From Gymnothorax reevesii (lineage: Eukaryota > Chordata > Actinopteri > Anguilliformes > Muraenidae): 64,000 nt of DNA. Under the pieces are notes generated by a model. The model saw nothing but the letters and a program-made list of their open reading frames with translations, searched no databases and was not told where the DNA came from. The position numbers and the translations under genes are program-made. Location of the stretch: the NCBI GenBank assembly GCA_029721435.1, contig CM056576.1, positions 71,565,876 to 71,629,875 of the forward strand, written 5' to 3'. Positions 11,651 through 22,359 of this stretch are shown one piece after another; the first letter of the stretch is position 1; every line of letters begins with the position of its first letter.

Positions 11651-12965
11651 CATGGATGTTGCGAGGTTCACCACTTTGTCAACAATTGCATGAGCAAATA
11701 GTCCAACAATTTAAGAACGGTGTTTCTCAACATGCAATTGCAAGGAATTTAGGGATTTCATCATCTACAGTCCACAATATCATCAGCAGATTCAGAGAAT
11801 CCGGAGAAATCTCTACACGTAAGCGATGAGGCCAAAAACCAACATTGAATGCCCGTGAACATCGGTCCCCTAGACGGCATTGCAATAAAAATCAACATTA
11901 TTCTGTAAAAGATATTACCATGTGGGCTCAGGAACACTTCGGAAAACCATTGTCTGTAAAGACAGTTCGTCTTTACATCTACAAGTGCAAGTTAAAACTC
12001 TACTATGCAAAGCAACAATGTCCAGAAACGCCACCAGCCTCTCTGGGTCCGAGCTCATCTGAGATTGACTGATGCAATATGGAACAGTGTTCTGGGGTCT
12101 GATGATTCCACATTTCAAATTGTTTTTGGAAATCCTGGACATTGTGCCCTCTGGGCTAAAGAGGAAAGGACCATCCAGATTGCTATCAGTGCAAAGTTCA
12201 AAAGCAAGCATCTGTGATGGTATGGGGATATGTTAGTCCCCATCCCATGGGTAACTTGCACATCTGTGAAGGCACCATTAATGCTGAAAGGTACATATAG
12301 GTTTTGGAGCAACATATGCTGCCATCCAAGCAAGGCCTTTTTCAGGGATGTCTCTGCTTTTCTCAGCAAGACAATGCCAAGCCACATTCTCCATGTGTTA
12401 CAACAGCGTGGCTTCGTAGTAAAAGAGTGCAGGTAATAGACTAGCCTACCAGCAGTCCAGACCTTGCTCACTCTGACAATGTGCGGCATATTATGAAGCG
12501 CGAAATACAACAATGGAGAGCCCAGGCTGCTAAGCAACTGAAGTCGTACATCAAGCAAGAATGGGAAAGAATTCCACCTACAAAGCTTTTAAAACTAGAA
12601 AAGCACTTAGAGAGCGCAGACCTCCGCCAGGGGGAAGCAAAACCCAAAAGCACGGCGATTGGAGCTCCGGGCCATTGGAAAGACTTGAAATCTTGAACTT
12701 TGGCGTATATCTCAGCAGTACTTTGGCCTAGATTTTCCTAAATTTAATCACCTGTTCCTTGACGTAATACCCACCTTCTCTGAAAATTTCATCAAAATCT
12801 GTCTGTGACTTTTTCAGTTATTTTGGAAACCAACAGACAAACAAACAAAAAAACAAACAAACCCAGATAAAAACATAACCTCCTTGGCAGAGGTAATTAG
12901 TCTCCTCAGTTCCCAAACACTCTGTGACTGTTTTTAAAAGTAAAGGTGATGTAACACCGTGGTAA
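11651..12965 (+). pseudogene. Tc1-like transposase, multiply disrupted
   Basis: The reading frame follows the better-preserved transposase at 27011-28030 from an ATG at 11651 to a TAA at 12963-12965. The N-terminal helix-turn-helix region, a WAQEHFGKPLSVKTV block (near 11920-11970) and an NVRHIMKREIQQ-like block (near 12480-12510) are recognisable. Frame breaks and stops occur throughout, for example a TGA near 11827. The segment that should contain the first catalytic Asp reads WGLMIPHFKL-like after a frameshift. The C-terminal part is split by the repeat at 12598-12899. A complete element of this family would move by cut-and-paste into TA sites; this copy cannot. Confidence 0.8.
12598..12899. 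mobile_element. Nested 302-bp short repeat with CCTCCGCCA-type inverted ends
   Basis: Comparison with the intact relative at 27011-28030 shows that this segment interrupts the transposase between GCTTTTAAAACTA and GTCTCCTCAGTTCCC. Near its ends are CAGACCTCCGCCAGGGG (12617-12633) and CCTTGGCAGAGGT (12882-12894), which are roughly inverted. The interior carries an AACAGACAAACAAAC tract. It is probably a non-autonomous DNA element or composite SINE; the family was not identified. A possible 3-bp TTA-like duplication flanks it. Confidence 0.65.
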
Positions 12966-13183
12966 ACATGCCCCTGTCCCAGCCTTTTTAGAATTTTTTG
13001 TAGGCAACAAATTCAAAATGAGTGAATATTTCCAAAAAACAATAAACTTTTTGTTTGAACATTAAATATCTTGTCTTTGTAGTGTACTCAATTAATATAG
13101 GTCAAAAAGGATTTTCAAATCATTGTTTTGTTTTTAGTCACATTTTACACAACATCCCAACTTCATTGGAATTGGGGTTTGTA

Positions 13184-14507
13184 CTTTAAATATGAACATA
13201 TTTCAATCAAAACATCAGTAATTTTATAATTACTTCTGCCTTGATTTCAATTCAATAATGTACCGGACAGATCATGTGCCAGTAAGCTACAGGACTCTTG
13301 GTCCTGTTTTTAAATGCTCTCATTGCCAAACCTCCACTACCTCCTGTTAAAAAAGCTGCAGTCTGTTGGAGAAAGTTCACACAGATGGCTACAGTCGACT
13401 TTGGTGAGCTAGGTGATGTCAGTCCAAAGAGAAAGTCTGAGCTGTGAAAAAAAAAGTGGTTTCAAAGAAATTACTTTTTAGATAGGGCCGGCACAGCTAT
13501 CAAAGCCATCTTGATAGAGATTGGATAACATTGAGACAGAAGGGGTAGTAGATGACTGAGCCAGTATTCCAATAAGCAAAGATATTGATGATTTGTGCCA
13601 TCGCCATGGACATGGTGTCTTGCAGGGGATCAATAAGTCTATGCAGACACCCGGGATGTGGCTGCTTCAGGTAGCGTTTGCAGGCAGGCACAGACTGTTG
13701 CACGCTGCATGGTGGATTTAGTGAGGTTGGTAGGGGATTACTTTGGCAGTGCTTTGTTTATAATTAATGGATGACAGATGAGTTGATGAATTCAAATGCA
13801 GCATGTTATATGACGAATAAAAGTTGCTGAAAAGTCTATATGGGCCGATAAGAAGAGTTTTCCCACAATGCCAGATATTCCGCAGATCCTGATTAGGGTG
13901 ACAAAATGTAAGCTATAAAGAAACCTCATTGGCCCAGATTCCCTGATTTACTGGAATGATTTTGATTCTAAACTGCAGCAGTACGTTGTCCGATACACAG
14001 TCAAGCTGGATTTGAAACCAAACTCACCAGCAGCCAGCAAAATCACCTAGGACCAGCTTTAACTTCAAAAATGCAGAGGGAAGACCCCCCTCAAGAAACA
14101 AAGCACAATGGGCTGGCAAATGCCGCAAAGCAGAAAAATTCTTACAAATAGCCAGGTGGGTTCAGGCTTCAAGGGCAGTGAGGGCTTCTGTTAGTCTGGT
14201 GATGGTGTCCAGTGCAATAATCCAATTCTATTTCAGGTTCACTGCTTTTTCAAGTTTCACAGCATTGAAATTTGATAGAGCAAACAGCTGGAAATACTGA
14301 CTGTGACACAGACTCCAACAAAGTAAAAATGAGATGCTCAAACTGGGAGCGAAAAAGCATTACCCCATCACTGAGAGTAACTTGATTTCATGTAATCAAT
14401 AGATTTGTTTTGATCCCAGCAACGTGTGTGTTTTTGCTGTGGCAGATGTGTGCGGTTTATATGACATCATTGCATGTCTCAGTGAATCTCCTCTTCTTCC
14501 TGTACAG
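13184..14507. other. End of clic5 intron 2
   Basis: No genes or repeats recognised. The polypyrimidine tract CTCCTCTTCTTCCTGTACAG immediately before 14508 is the 3' splice site of clic5 exon 3. Confidence 0.6.
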
Positions 14508-14633
14508 GAAACCAGCGGATTTGCATAACCTGGCACCCGGGACGCATCCGCCCTTTCTCACCTTTAATGGGGAGGTGAAGACCGACATCAACAAGATAGA
14601 GGAGTTTTTGGAGGAGTCGCTCGCACCCCCTAA
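14508..14633 (+). CDS. clic5: clic5 exon 3 (chloride intracellular channel 5)
   Basis: This 126-bp internal exon encodes [20 protein letters not shown] and on to an [12 protein letters not shown] end. It sits between a TGTACAG acceptor and an AA|GTATGT donor. CLIC proteins share the GST fold and move between soluble and membrane or cytoskeletal forms. CLIC5 links membranes to the ezrin-actin cortex and is needed in hair-cell stereocilia. This exon finishes the thioredoxin-like N-domain and includes the conserved APGTHPPF turn. The first base completes an Arg codon from exon 2. The wording [17 protein letters not shown] fits CLIC5 better than CLIC4 ([17 protein letters not shown]). Exons 1-2, including the N-terminal redox-active Cys, lie left of the window. 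Whether it is the fish a or b paralogue cannot be told. Confidence 0.93.
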
Positions 14634-15810
14634 GTATGTTGCCCAGAATAAGACATTTGGGTTTGCTAACTTGTCTCAATGGCATAAGTTCACCTACTTT
14701 TACAACAGTTGTTCTGAAACGTTTCTGTTTGCCCCAATATTATTTCAAATAAATTTTAGCCAAACACTGCATCGGACACGCAAGGTTGCTCAGGGACGAG
14801 AGAAATTAAAAAAGAGAGACCAGGGAGCGGCCAAATTGCTATAATTGACGTGTCTAATGTACACTTATATAGCTTAAGCATTCAGGTACATGACAACATT
14901 TTTCAACCAAAGCAAAATCTTTATCAGGCTGTTCTTTGCCATTCACGAGTGGACAGGTAATTCAAAACACCACGGAGGACAGAAGTGTGCCTCACTCGCG
15001 AGGTGTAATGAACTTAAAGAAGTTCCCCCCCCACACGCACACACCTTCCCCTTTGGAGGAGAACTTTATTTCTATTTACCAATGTTTTCCATTTTCTTGA
15101 CTTATCAGTTACATTTAGACATTTGAAGTGGATTGTGGGCTATATTAATTTTGGATTTGATTACAGATTTTAATTGTAGCACCTATTACTAAAACTTCAT
15201 AAGTCACAATTGACTTGACTTCACTTGTGGGGTTTTAGTAATCAGTGCTTCAATTGTTGATGGTGGGGAATTGGTCGCTTTGGAAGAGATGATGGAGATG
15301 AGTGATTCTTTTTTGTTGCCGTGATGGAAAGTAAATAGGGTTGCTGTGCAGTTACAAGTCCAGATTGTGCCAAATTGGGTCGTATCTGCATGGTCCGAGT
15401 GGTGATTTTGTGATTTTGTTTGTTTTCCACCAAGCTGTCAGGGTTGTGTGGATTGTTATTGTTGTTCCTTTATTGATTGTGGGAGGAAAGGCTGGTCTGT
15501 GATTGAGGTTGTATTGCATTGATTTGGTTCTACTTCTAGCCAGGAGTCCTTGTCGTTGTGCTTTTTTGTCCACTGGAACAAATACTGCTGCTAATTTGCC
15601 AGGAAGTAGTGGAGACAGTTTGGTGTTTCTAAGCTGCCTTGTGATTTTGTTCTTTGTAGAGTTGAAACACAGATTCTGGGCGAATTTTGGTCCAATAAAA
15701 GTTGGTCATTAATGTGTCTATAGAGGGATTATCAGTCTATATCACTACATACGTCACCCCGCTCTACTGCACATGTTGACTGCGGAAAGAGAGCAGGAAG
15801 AGCCGTGACC
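14634..15810. other. clic5 intron 3, start
   Basis: The intron begins with GTATGTTGCC. Simple T/G-rich sequence occurs at 15390-15700; no feature was recognised before the THAP remnant. The whole intron runs from 14634 to 29797 (15.2 kb) and holds all mobile elements in that interval. Confidence 0.6.
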
Positions 15811-15885
15811 ATGTCTTGTTGTGCTTTTGGTTGCACAAACCGTTTTGATAGGAATAACAAAACGCTCAGGTTTTACATACCTTGA
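15811..15885 (+). pseudogene. Short THAP-domain remnant
   Basis: An ATG at 15811 opens a 24-codon frame, MSCCAFGCTNRFDRNNKTLR then FYIP and a stop. The spacing of Cys residues, the C-x-N-R motif and the basic stretch before a phenylalanine match the first zinc-coordinating segment of THAP domains. THAP domains occur in cellular DNA-binding proteins and in P-element and related transposases. The rest of the domain is missing, so this is either a truncated transposon or a retained first exon of one. It is too short to classify further. Confidence 0.45.
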
Positions 15886-16385
15886 GCATCAGTGCTGCAG
15901 CATGCCTACTGCATGACCCCAAGCTGAGAGAAACAAAGAACATTGGTATTAATTTCAAGCAATATAATATGTTAGACTCATTGGTTTGAATGGTGATAAA
16001 GCTAGATATGCCCGCAGGCACAGCTGTATTATTGCAGCAAATGAGTTGTGGAATGCCTACCACAATAACGACAGTGACTGAAGACGAGGTTACATGGCAA
16101 TGGAAAGATAACATAAACTTTAATTGATCCCACAGTGGCGAAATTGCATTGTTACAGCAGCTCCAAAAGATAGTGATCTGAGAGGGGGAAAAAACAAATG
16201 TGTAAAACAAGTACAAAGGAAGCTAAAATTAATTTGTCACGTTATATTATTCTTAATTACATGCAGTTGCAGTTCGCGGTCAGGTCAGTCGTTTTCCTTG
16301 TTCACAATGACCCAGACGTTATACATTTTATTCGTCGTTTATTCACTTAACTGCACCTAAAGCGTATGGGTCATTAACACATTGA

Positions 16386-16645
16386 CTGCCAACTACGAGA
16401 TAACTCATAATGGCAGGTCTTGGCCAGCGCTAGACTTGAAAATTCGGGGGAAACTATCCATCCCTTTTTTGACAACAATTAATCCTGGCTAATTCTAGAT
16501 GGTTTTCCTTTATAAACACGTTTTCCGATTCAAGAATACTCAAGTGGCAATTGAAGACACGGCTTCTGTCCTCTCCCCCATGCGATCTAACTGCAAATAA
16601 TGGGCTACATTCAGAAGAACAAAATAATTTAATTATAATTAGGTC
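16386..16645. repeat. Dispersed repeat, direct copy of 18382-18647
   Basis: About 260 bp, from GACTGCCAACTACGAG to AATTAGGTCT, recur at 18382-18647 with moderate divergence. Shared words include ACTCATAATGGCAGGTC, GCGCTAGAC, TCCTGGCTAATT and CAAATAATGGGCTACATTC. An inverted partial copy is at 18007-18110 and a distant relative at 40290-40480, which ends in a hAT-like terminus. It is therefore probably a fragment of a non-autonomous hAT-like family. Confidence 0.6.
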
Positions 16646-16750
16646 TATGCACGGGTACACAGCAATGTTAATTTTTTGGTAGTGTCTAGAGATATGGCAG
16701 TTTTATTGGTATGGCAGTCAATTTGACGGGATTAGGATAAGGATTTGGGT

Positions 16751-16783
16751 TTATGGTTAGAGTTAGGGGTTAGGTTTAGGAGA
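16751..16783 (+). repeat. Degenerate telomere-like tract (TTAGGG variants)
   Basis: The sequence is TTATGGTTAGAGTTAGGGG then TTAGGTTTAGG, i.e. about five TTAGGG-like units with substitutions. It lies just 3' of the Penelope-like element and has the same orientation as the tract at 17634-17690. Confidence 0.6.
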
Positions 16784-16905
16784 GTAATCTTCCTTTCCCA
16801 AGTTTCCCCTTATGAGGGCCCCCTGGGAAAGAAAAGTTTGCACAGTCCATTCAGTGTACTGGAGCCTTTATGTAGGAAGAATTTGGTCCCTTTTGTGGTG
16901 AAGTA

Positions 16906-17630
16906 TTAAGTGCGTTTGTTGAGTCCTCTTGGGAACAAAGTGTTTAGTTTTGTGATCCAATGTTTTTCTGTCCTACTTCTGTCCTCCAGTGTCCAGTTGT
17001 TGTTTGTCTGAAGCCCGGATATTTCTAGTGCCTCAAGTCCACAGTGAAGGAAGTGAGCAACTAGATGTGTGTCTGTGTCTCTATGATTTCTAATGTTATA
17101 TATGTGTTGAGCTAATCTAGTCCTGATCTTGTTACCCGTCTCTCCTATATATTTTACGTCACAGTGGTTACACCTAATGACACATATGCAGTTTTTCGTA
17201 TCGAGTGTGAGTGTTTGTCTGATTAGGTATGTTATGTTTGTTGTGTTGTTCTTGATTGTTGTGGCTTGTTTGTAAAATACTGGGTCTTGTGGATGTACCG
17301 TGTTGATTTCTGGTAATTTGCTGTTTACCAGATGGTCCTTGAGGTTTTTTCCTCTTCTATAAGCCGAGATGATTCTGTAGTCCTGGAGTATGTCGGTGTT
17401 CCATAGGGATCTGTTTAGATTTTGCTTAATTTTAATGTTTGCTGCTTGGCTGAATGCTGAGTAGGTGGTGATGAGTGGGATTATTTTCCTCGGATCTTGT
17501 GGTCTTCTGGATGAAAAGATTTTCCGGATCTGTCTGAGGAAAGATCTACTGTAACCCCTGGGTTTCAATGCTTTGAAGAGGCTTTGGGTAGCCTCCTCAA
17601 AATCTGTTACTTGTGTACAAATCCTGTGAT
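16906..17630 (-). mobile_element. 5'-truncated Penelope-like element, C-terminal endonuclease ORF
   Basis: The minus-strand frame is open from about 17630 to a stop at 16906. It ends in a GIY-YIG endonuclease domain: a CxxC pair (RCNHC), then KYIGETGNKIRTRLAQH, a later LEDRSRTEKHW segment, and a short tail ending FPRGLNKRT. Penelope-like elements encode a telomerase-related reverse transcriptase followed by this endonuclease, and the CxxC between the GIY and YIG blocks is characteristic of them. The first block reads CICVI rather than GIY-like. Upstream is only the end of the RT/linker region; the catalytic RT motifs are missing, so the copy is dead on arrival by 5' truncation, but its remaining frame is uninterrupted. 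Degenerate telomere-like repeats flank it on both sides. Confidence 0.85.
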
Positions 17631-17633
17631 ATT

Positions 17634-17690
17634 ATGGTTAGGGTTAGGGGTTAGGGTGAGAGTTAGGTTCAGGGTTAGGTTAGAGCAGGG
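17634..17690 (+). repeat. Degenerate telomere-like tract (TTAGGG variants)
   Basis: It reads GGTTAGGGTTAGGGGTTAGG followed by more GTTAGG-type units, roughly eight in total. It directly abuts the truncated 5' end of the Penelope-like element. Confidence 0.7.
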
Positions 17691-18006
17691 TTTGAAATTG
17701 GGACTGTCGTACCTCTCTACATTGAAACACATTAGAAAAACTGCTGTACACGTAGCAACTCCCTAATTTTTTTCCAGCAAGAGCAGCATTTAAGAACTCA
17801 TTTGCGAATTTTGGCAAGTACCAACACCTGATTTTGCAGCATGGTTACGCAACTTGCTGTAAAAAATAGACAGCTGTCAGACTGGAAAATGTAGACGGAG
17901 AAAACCACGAATACTGGTCACCAGAATTACCTTCATTTGCTGTAGAGTTCTGAAATGCTGCTGCCGCTGGGGAAAAAAAATTACCGTTGCTGAGTGCCAG
18001 TGCATA

Positions 18007-18647
18007 GACCTAGTTATTATTAAATAATTTTTCTGTACTGAATGTAGCCCATTATTTGCTGTTAGATCACATGGGAGAGAGAAGCTGTGTTTTCGATTGC
18101 CACTTGCCTCAGATTCATTTCTTATTCTCAATGATTTCAATCACTCCCACCACCAAATGGTTCAAAGCAATAGAGGGATGATTTGTTTATCAACACGGCA
18201 ACTTGACTGCAGAAAGAGTGGTCCTTTCAAACTGTTTGACAGGTTGTTATGGTTATCTTGCAGTTGCGATGTTGGCTAGCTTGCGATGTTGTCAGCGTAG
18301 CCTACTGCAAAAGTTTATCACTCACCGAGTGATAAAACAAGTTATGCTGTTAAATTAACTAGTGAATGGGATACATCTTAACACGTTGACTAACAACTAT
18401 GAGAGAACTCATAATGGCAGGTCAGGGCTGGCGCTAGACCTGAAATTTCGGGGGCAATTATCCATCTCTTTGTTGACAGCAATTAGTCCTGGCTAATTTT
18501 ATGTAGTTCTCCTTTATGAACACATTTTCCAATTCAAGAATAATCAAGTGACAATTGAAGACATGGCTTCTCCCCCCCCATGTAATCTAACAGCAAATAA
18601 TGGGCTACATTCGGTACAGAAAAATTATTTAATAATAATTAGGTCTC
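18007..18647. repeat. Inverted repeat with ~100-bp arms
   Basis: The left arm 18007-18110 runs from AGACCTAGTTATTATTAAAT through GTAGCCCATTATTTGCTG to TTGCCACTTG. The right arm 18545-18647 is its inverted counterpart, ending AATAATAATTAGGTCT. About 435 bp separate the arms. The right half (18382-18647) is also a direct repeat of 16386-16645. No ORF of interest lies between. Confidence 0.65.
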
Positions 18648-18656
18648 TGTATCTCT

Positions 18657-18760
18657 GTGCTACTGTGAATAAAATACTGGCTGGTGTGATTTTAAAGTCA
18701 TTGCGTTTTGATTTTATTCACAATTTACACTTTGTCCTAACTATTTCGGAATTGGGATTG
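18657..18760 (+). mobile_element. Solo right end of a Tc1-like element
   Basis: The segment from CTACTGTGAATAAAATACTG to GAATTGGGATTG, followed by TA (18761-18762), matches the right terminal repeat of the Tc1 element ending at 58591. It includes TTGCGTTTTGATT, TATTCACAATTTACACTTTG and CCTAACTATTTCGG. Nothing else of the element is seen here. Confidence 0.65.
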
Positions 18761-19149
18761 TAGTTGTCTGAGCAGTCAGACTTTATAAGTATGTAAGTCT
18801 TGGCAGATCATGCTGTGCAACCTTGATCTTTGAAATCTGACAGAAAGAAAATAAATAGCAGTACTCCAGCCTTAAGATTACTGACCAAATGTCTGCTGTA
18901 AGTGCTGATACAAAAATATAAATGATCACAGCTTCTGTCAAGATTTGCTTGTCCAAATGAAAAGGAAAGGCATGAGGGCATTTGTAGGTGCATCAACTGT
19001 CAAGCCAGTATTGGGCCTCCGTGGCCTTGGCCCATCCAAACAGGCTTATGAGGATATCTTTTATTTACAAAATGAATGATTGATTAATTCGTGAATTGGA
19101 TATATAATAAAGATGCAATGTTTTTTTGTGTTTGAAACTGAGTTTTCAG

Positions 19150-20005
19150 GGATATCATGGATATGCCTGGGCCTAAGAGTCTTCATTTTATTAGTATGAT
19201 AACTTGAATAGTTTTTATGGGAATCACATAAAACTTTTGATGTTCAATCCTGGTGCATACAGGACAAACCTTTTGTGTGTAATTCTATGACTTTTTCTGT
19301 ATGACCTCCACCAAGTCAAACTTTATATTTACAAATGCAATAACTCACGGATTTGATGGGAATCATGTAGCACGTTTTGTGATCATTTCTGGTGCATAGG
19401 GAAGGGCTGCTATTCATGTTGTTTACCTCTTGACCTTTGTTGTATCCCAACCACCAGGCCAAACATTTAATTTTTAAAACTTGCAATCACTCAAGCTTTA
19501 ATGGGAACCACGTCAAATCTGTTTTTAATATTCCTGGTGTATTTAGGGGGAAGTTAGTGATTGCAGTGGCTTTGTAATGTTTTCCATAGCGCCATCACTT
19601 AGTCAAACCTTATTTCTCCAAATGCAACAGGTCTAACATTATTGATGGGAATCATATCACCAATCTTGTTTCTGAGGGCAGTATTGAAGTTGATCGTCCT
19701 TCGATCTTTGCCACTGAGCCACCACTACCCAGCCAACCTTTTTCTTTTTTTAACACATACAGTAACTCTAACGGCTTTAAATGGGAATCATGTAAAATGT
19801 GTTATCAACATTCCCGGTACACTGAGAGGGCAGTAAGTGATTGCAGTGGCTCTGTAATGTTCTCTGTAGTGCCACCACTGGGCCAAATTTAACATTTCCA
19901 AATGTCATAACTCAAACTCTTCTTGTGATTGTGCATGGTGATGTTGGTAACCCTATGACCCTCCCTGTGGCACAACCACCAAGCCAAATTTTTATTTTTT
20001 AAAGA
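19150..20005 (+). repeat. Divergent tandem array, unit ~150-170 bp
   Basis: A consensus-like cycle recurs about five times. It contains AAATGCAATAACTCA, a TTGATGGGAATCATGTA word, a CCTGGTGCATA-like word, GTGATTGCAGTGGCT, and a GCCACCACT..GGCCAAA block. Clear unit landmarks are GGGAATCA-type words near 19219, 19358, 19501, 19647 and 19784. The units are strongly diverged, so the array is old. No open frame persists through it. Confidence 0.55.
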
Positions 20006-20009
20006 AGTC

Positions 20010-21820
20010 CTGTTATGCTGCTTTTTGAACAAAGTATGATATTCTTGATGTCCAAAGGGGAGGTTTAAAAAATTTGTAGCCAACCCCCAATCTATGATTT
20101 CATAGGCACTGTGATTCCTGTCATTCCTGACCCTCTGAAAAACAGGCTGTTCTGAGTGGGTGTCCCCTCAATGAAATAAGCTCTGTTCTAATTGGCCAGT
20201 GAACAAAGTCACCGGCCCGTATGCCAATTCTGTGATGGTTGGTGTTTTGAGATGCCAAAAGCAGTGGCTGAAACGAAAGGAAGTCCAGCAAAATAAGAGA
20301 GACAAACTGACAAAAAGGGAGAGAGACTCGTGCTTCCAACGGACAAAGATCTTAGTCCGGGTACAAAAGGAAGCAAAGCGAGCAGGACTGAAACAAAATA
20401 AAGGGAAAATCTCAGCTACCGAGATAACAAGATAAGGCACCAGACGGTGCATAGAAAGAGAGAAATGATGAGAGAAAGATTCCCTTGCTAACTAGCACTT
20501 TCCTCTTTGCAACTAATTCCTCGCACAATTGTCACACTTGAGACCTTACCGGCTAAAGTGCAAAGTAACACTGACACTCTAGCAAAAATGGCGAGATGGA
20601 ACTTGGGTTTAAATGGAGTTCGGGCACCGCCCACAATTAATGACAGCTGGCCAAAGAATTTGATTGTGGGCAAAACGATATTGTCCCAGATGAAAGATAG
20701 AAAGATAGAAAGAAAGCTTGCCAGCCTCCAAAAACCATGACAAATTCAGAGTCTAACGTTAATGTGATCAGTGACTAGCATCTCTGTAGTTGCAGCAGTT
20801 AGCTAAATTTCAATTTACTGGGAATGGCTGCACTATCATCTCAAACTGAATTCACCCATTCTTTTTGTTCCTATCAATTTGTCTCCTATATTGCCTCTGG
20901 CTAAACAAGACTAGCTTGGTCGAAATTAAGTAAATAGCTGGACTGTAAATGTTATCGTGATCGGGATGCCAATTTCCGTTAGTGCCTTAATGGTAATTCC
21001 CATTAAATGTTTGCATTGAGCTAACTCCCTCACTCTGCTACTCAGTCATTAATTAACTATTAATGAATTCTGGACCACTCCCAAAGTAGAGGAGAGTATT
21101 GGGTGGGATTGAGGATAGAAGATCAGGCGGGTAGGAGATCGGGGCGGGTATGGTGTTGGACTAGTCTGTGATTGTGTGGATTTTGGGTGCCCCCGGGGTA
21201 GCGAGACTCAGGGTGGAGCTCGCATTTCTTGCCGGAGTCAGTGTAGGCTCCTAAGCCCCCCGGGGTCCCAGGTGGTGGCTGTTTCTTGCTTCCTTCTTGG
21301 AGAGGGGTAGGGTGGGAGGGACGTAGAAACGAGATGAGCAGCGATTGTGGGAATGTAGGAGGTGTATATAGGCATAAGGACAAATAGGAAGGCATATTGG
21401 GAGTGGCCCTGTTCATTAACCTACGTTATCGAGAACTCCCTGTAAACTAATGATTTTGGAAAGGTACACCATGTGCGCTAGCTAAGTAACATTGCGTCAT
21501 CTTCATTATGAGAGTGGCAAATAGCAAGCTCGCTACAGTGACGGCTAAACCATACAGATTTTACTCACATCACATTTGAAAATTCAGTTTGGCTTAATAT
21601 TTTTTTCAAAGTTGCAAACACTTCTGATCTGACCACTTTGTCAAAAATAAAAAAACTATTGAAAGAATACTGGTATATCAGCATCCAAGCATACACTGGG
21701 TTTGGTGACATGACTCTGTTCTGAGAGATCCCTGCCCATCCAATCGTGGAACCGAAGGCAGGGAGCTCCTACTAACCCCCCCAAACAGAACCATCCCGGG
21801 CATAGGCTGATTTGAATGCA
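20010..21820. other. clic5 intron 3; repeat-like sequence, no gene
   Basis: The stretch around 20130-20250 (CTCAATGAAATAAGCTCTG, TAATTGGCCAGTGAAC) resembles interspersed repeats by composition but was not classified. A GC-richer block at 21120-21330 has no recognisable protein. No RNA gene was seen. Confidence 0.4.
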
Positions 21821-21832
21821 TAATAAATTGTG

Positions 21833-22145
21833 AAGTATTCAATGTGTAGTGGTAGCCCGGCGGCCAGCACAATTTCTCTTGATGCCAATACAAGAGAAAT
21901 ATCTGAAGTGAAGTCTACTATATGTAGTGACAGCCCAGCAGCTGCCATAATCTCTCTTGATGCGATACAATAGAAATATACTATTTGAAGTGTACTATAT
22001 GTAGTGGAGACCTGACAGCTGGTACAATTTCTCTTGAAGTCAATACGAGAGAAATATACTATATGAAGTGTGCCATGTGTAGTGGCAACCTTGCAGCTGC
22101 CATGATTTCTCATGATGGCAATATAAGAGAAATATACAATGCGAA
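21833..22145. repeat. Minisatellite, ~79-bp unit, about four copies
   Basis: Each unit holds GTAGTGG(C/A)..CC, a CAGCTGCCATAAT-like word, TTTCTCTTGATG and AAGAGAAATATACTAT. Unit starts lie near 21833, 21905, 21987 and 22066. Two more decayed units are visible at about 22235-22350. A 125-codon minus-strand frame here simply reads through the repeat and is not taken as a gene. Confidence 0.7.
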
Positions 22146-22359
22146 CCATTTATTGAACTAGTATCTGAAGTGTAAGATAAACTTTAGGGATAGGAAAATG
22201 GTGAGCATAGCTAGACTGAATCTCACGTTATGATATATACTATGCGTAGCAACATCCCAGTGGCTGTCAATTTCAGTTGAGGCTGATTCAATAGAAATAT
22301 GCTATTAAGTATACTGAGTAGAGACAGCCTGATGGCTGGTACAATTATTTGAAAGAGAA

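Larger units (their letters stand above)
11360..13181 (+). mobile_element. Decayed Tc1-like transposon, left terminus lost
   Basis: The right end is a clear Tc1-type terminal repeat ending in GGGGTTTG followed by TA (13182-13183). The inner part of the matching left repeat is seen at 11380-11402 (CACTACAAAGACAAG), but the outer ~90 bp are missing next to the SINE at 10931-11338. The family is the same as the element at 26648-28251. A 302-bp repeat is nested at 12598-12899. Confidence 0.8.

Noticed and set aside
12115..12558. 147-codon open frame on the minus strand
   Set aside because: Antisense to the decayed Tc1 transposase.
21772..22149. 125-codon open frame on the minus strand
   Set aside because: It reads straight through the 79-bp minisatellite; its apparent protein repeats are the DNA repeats.
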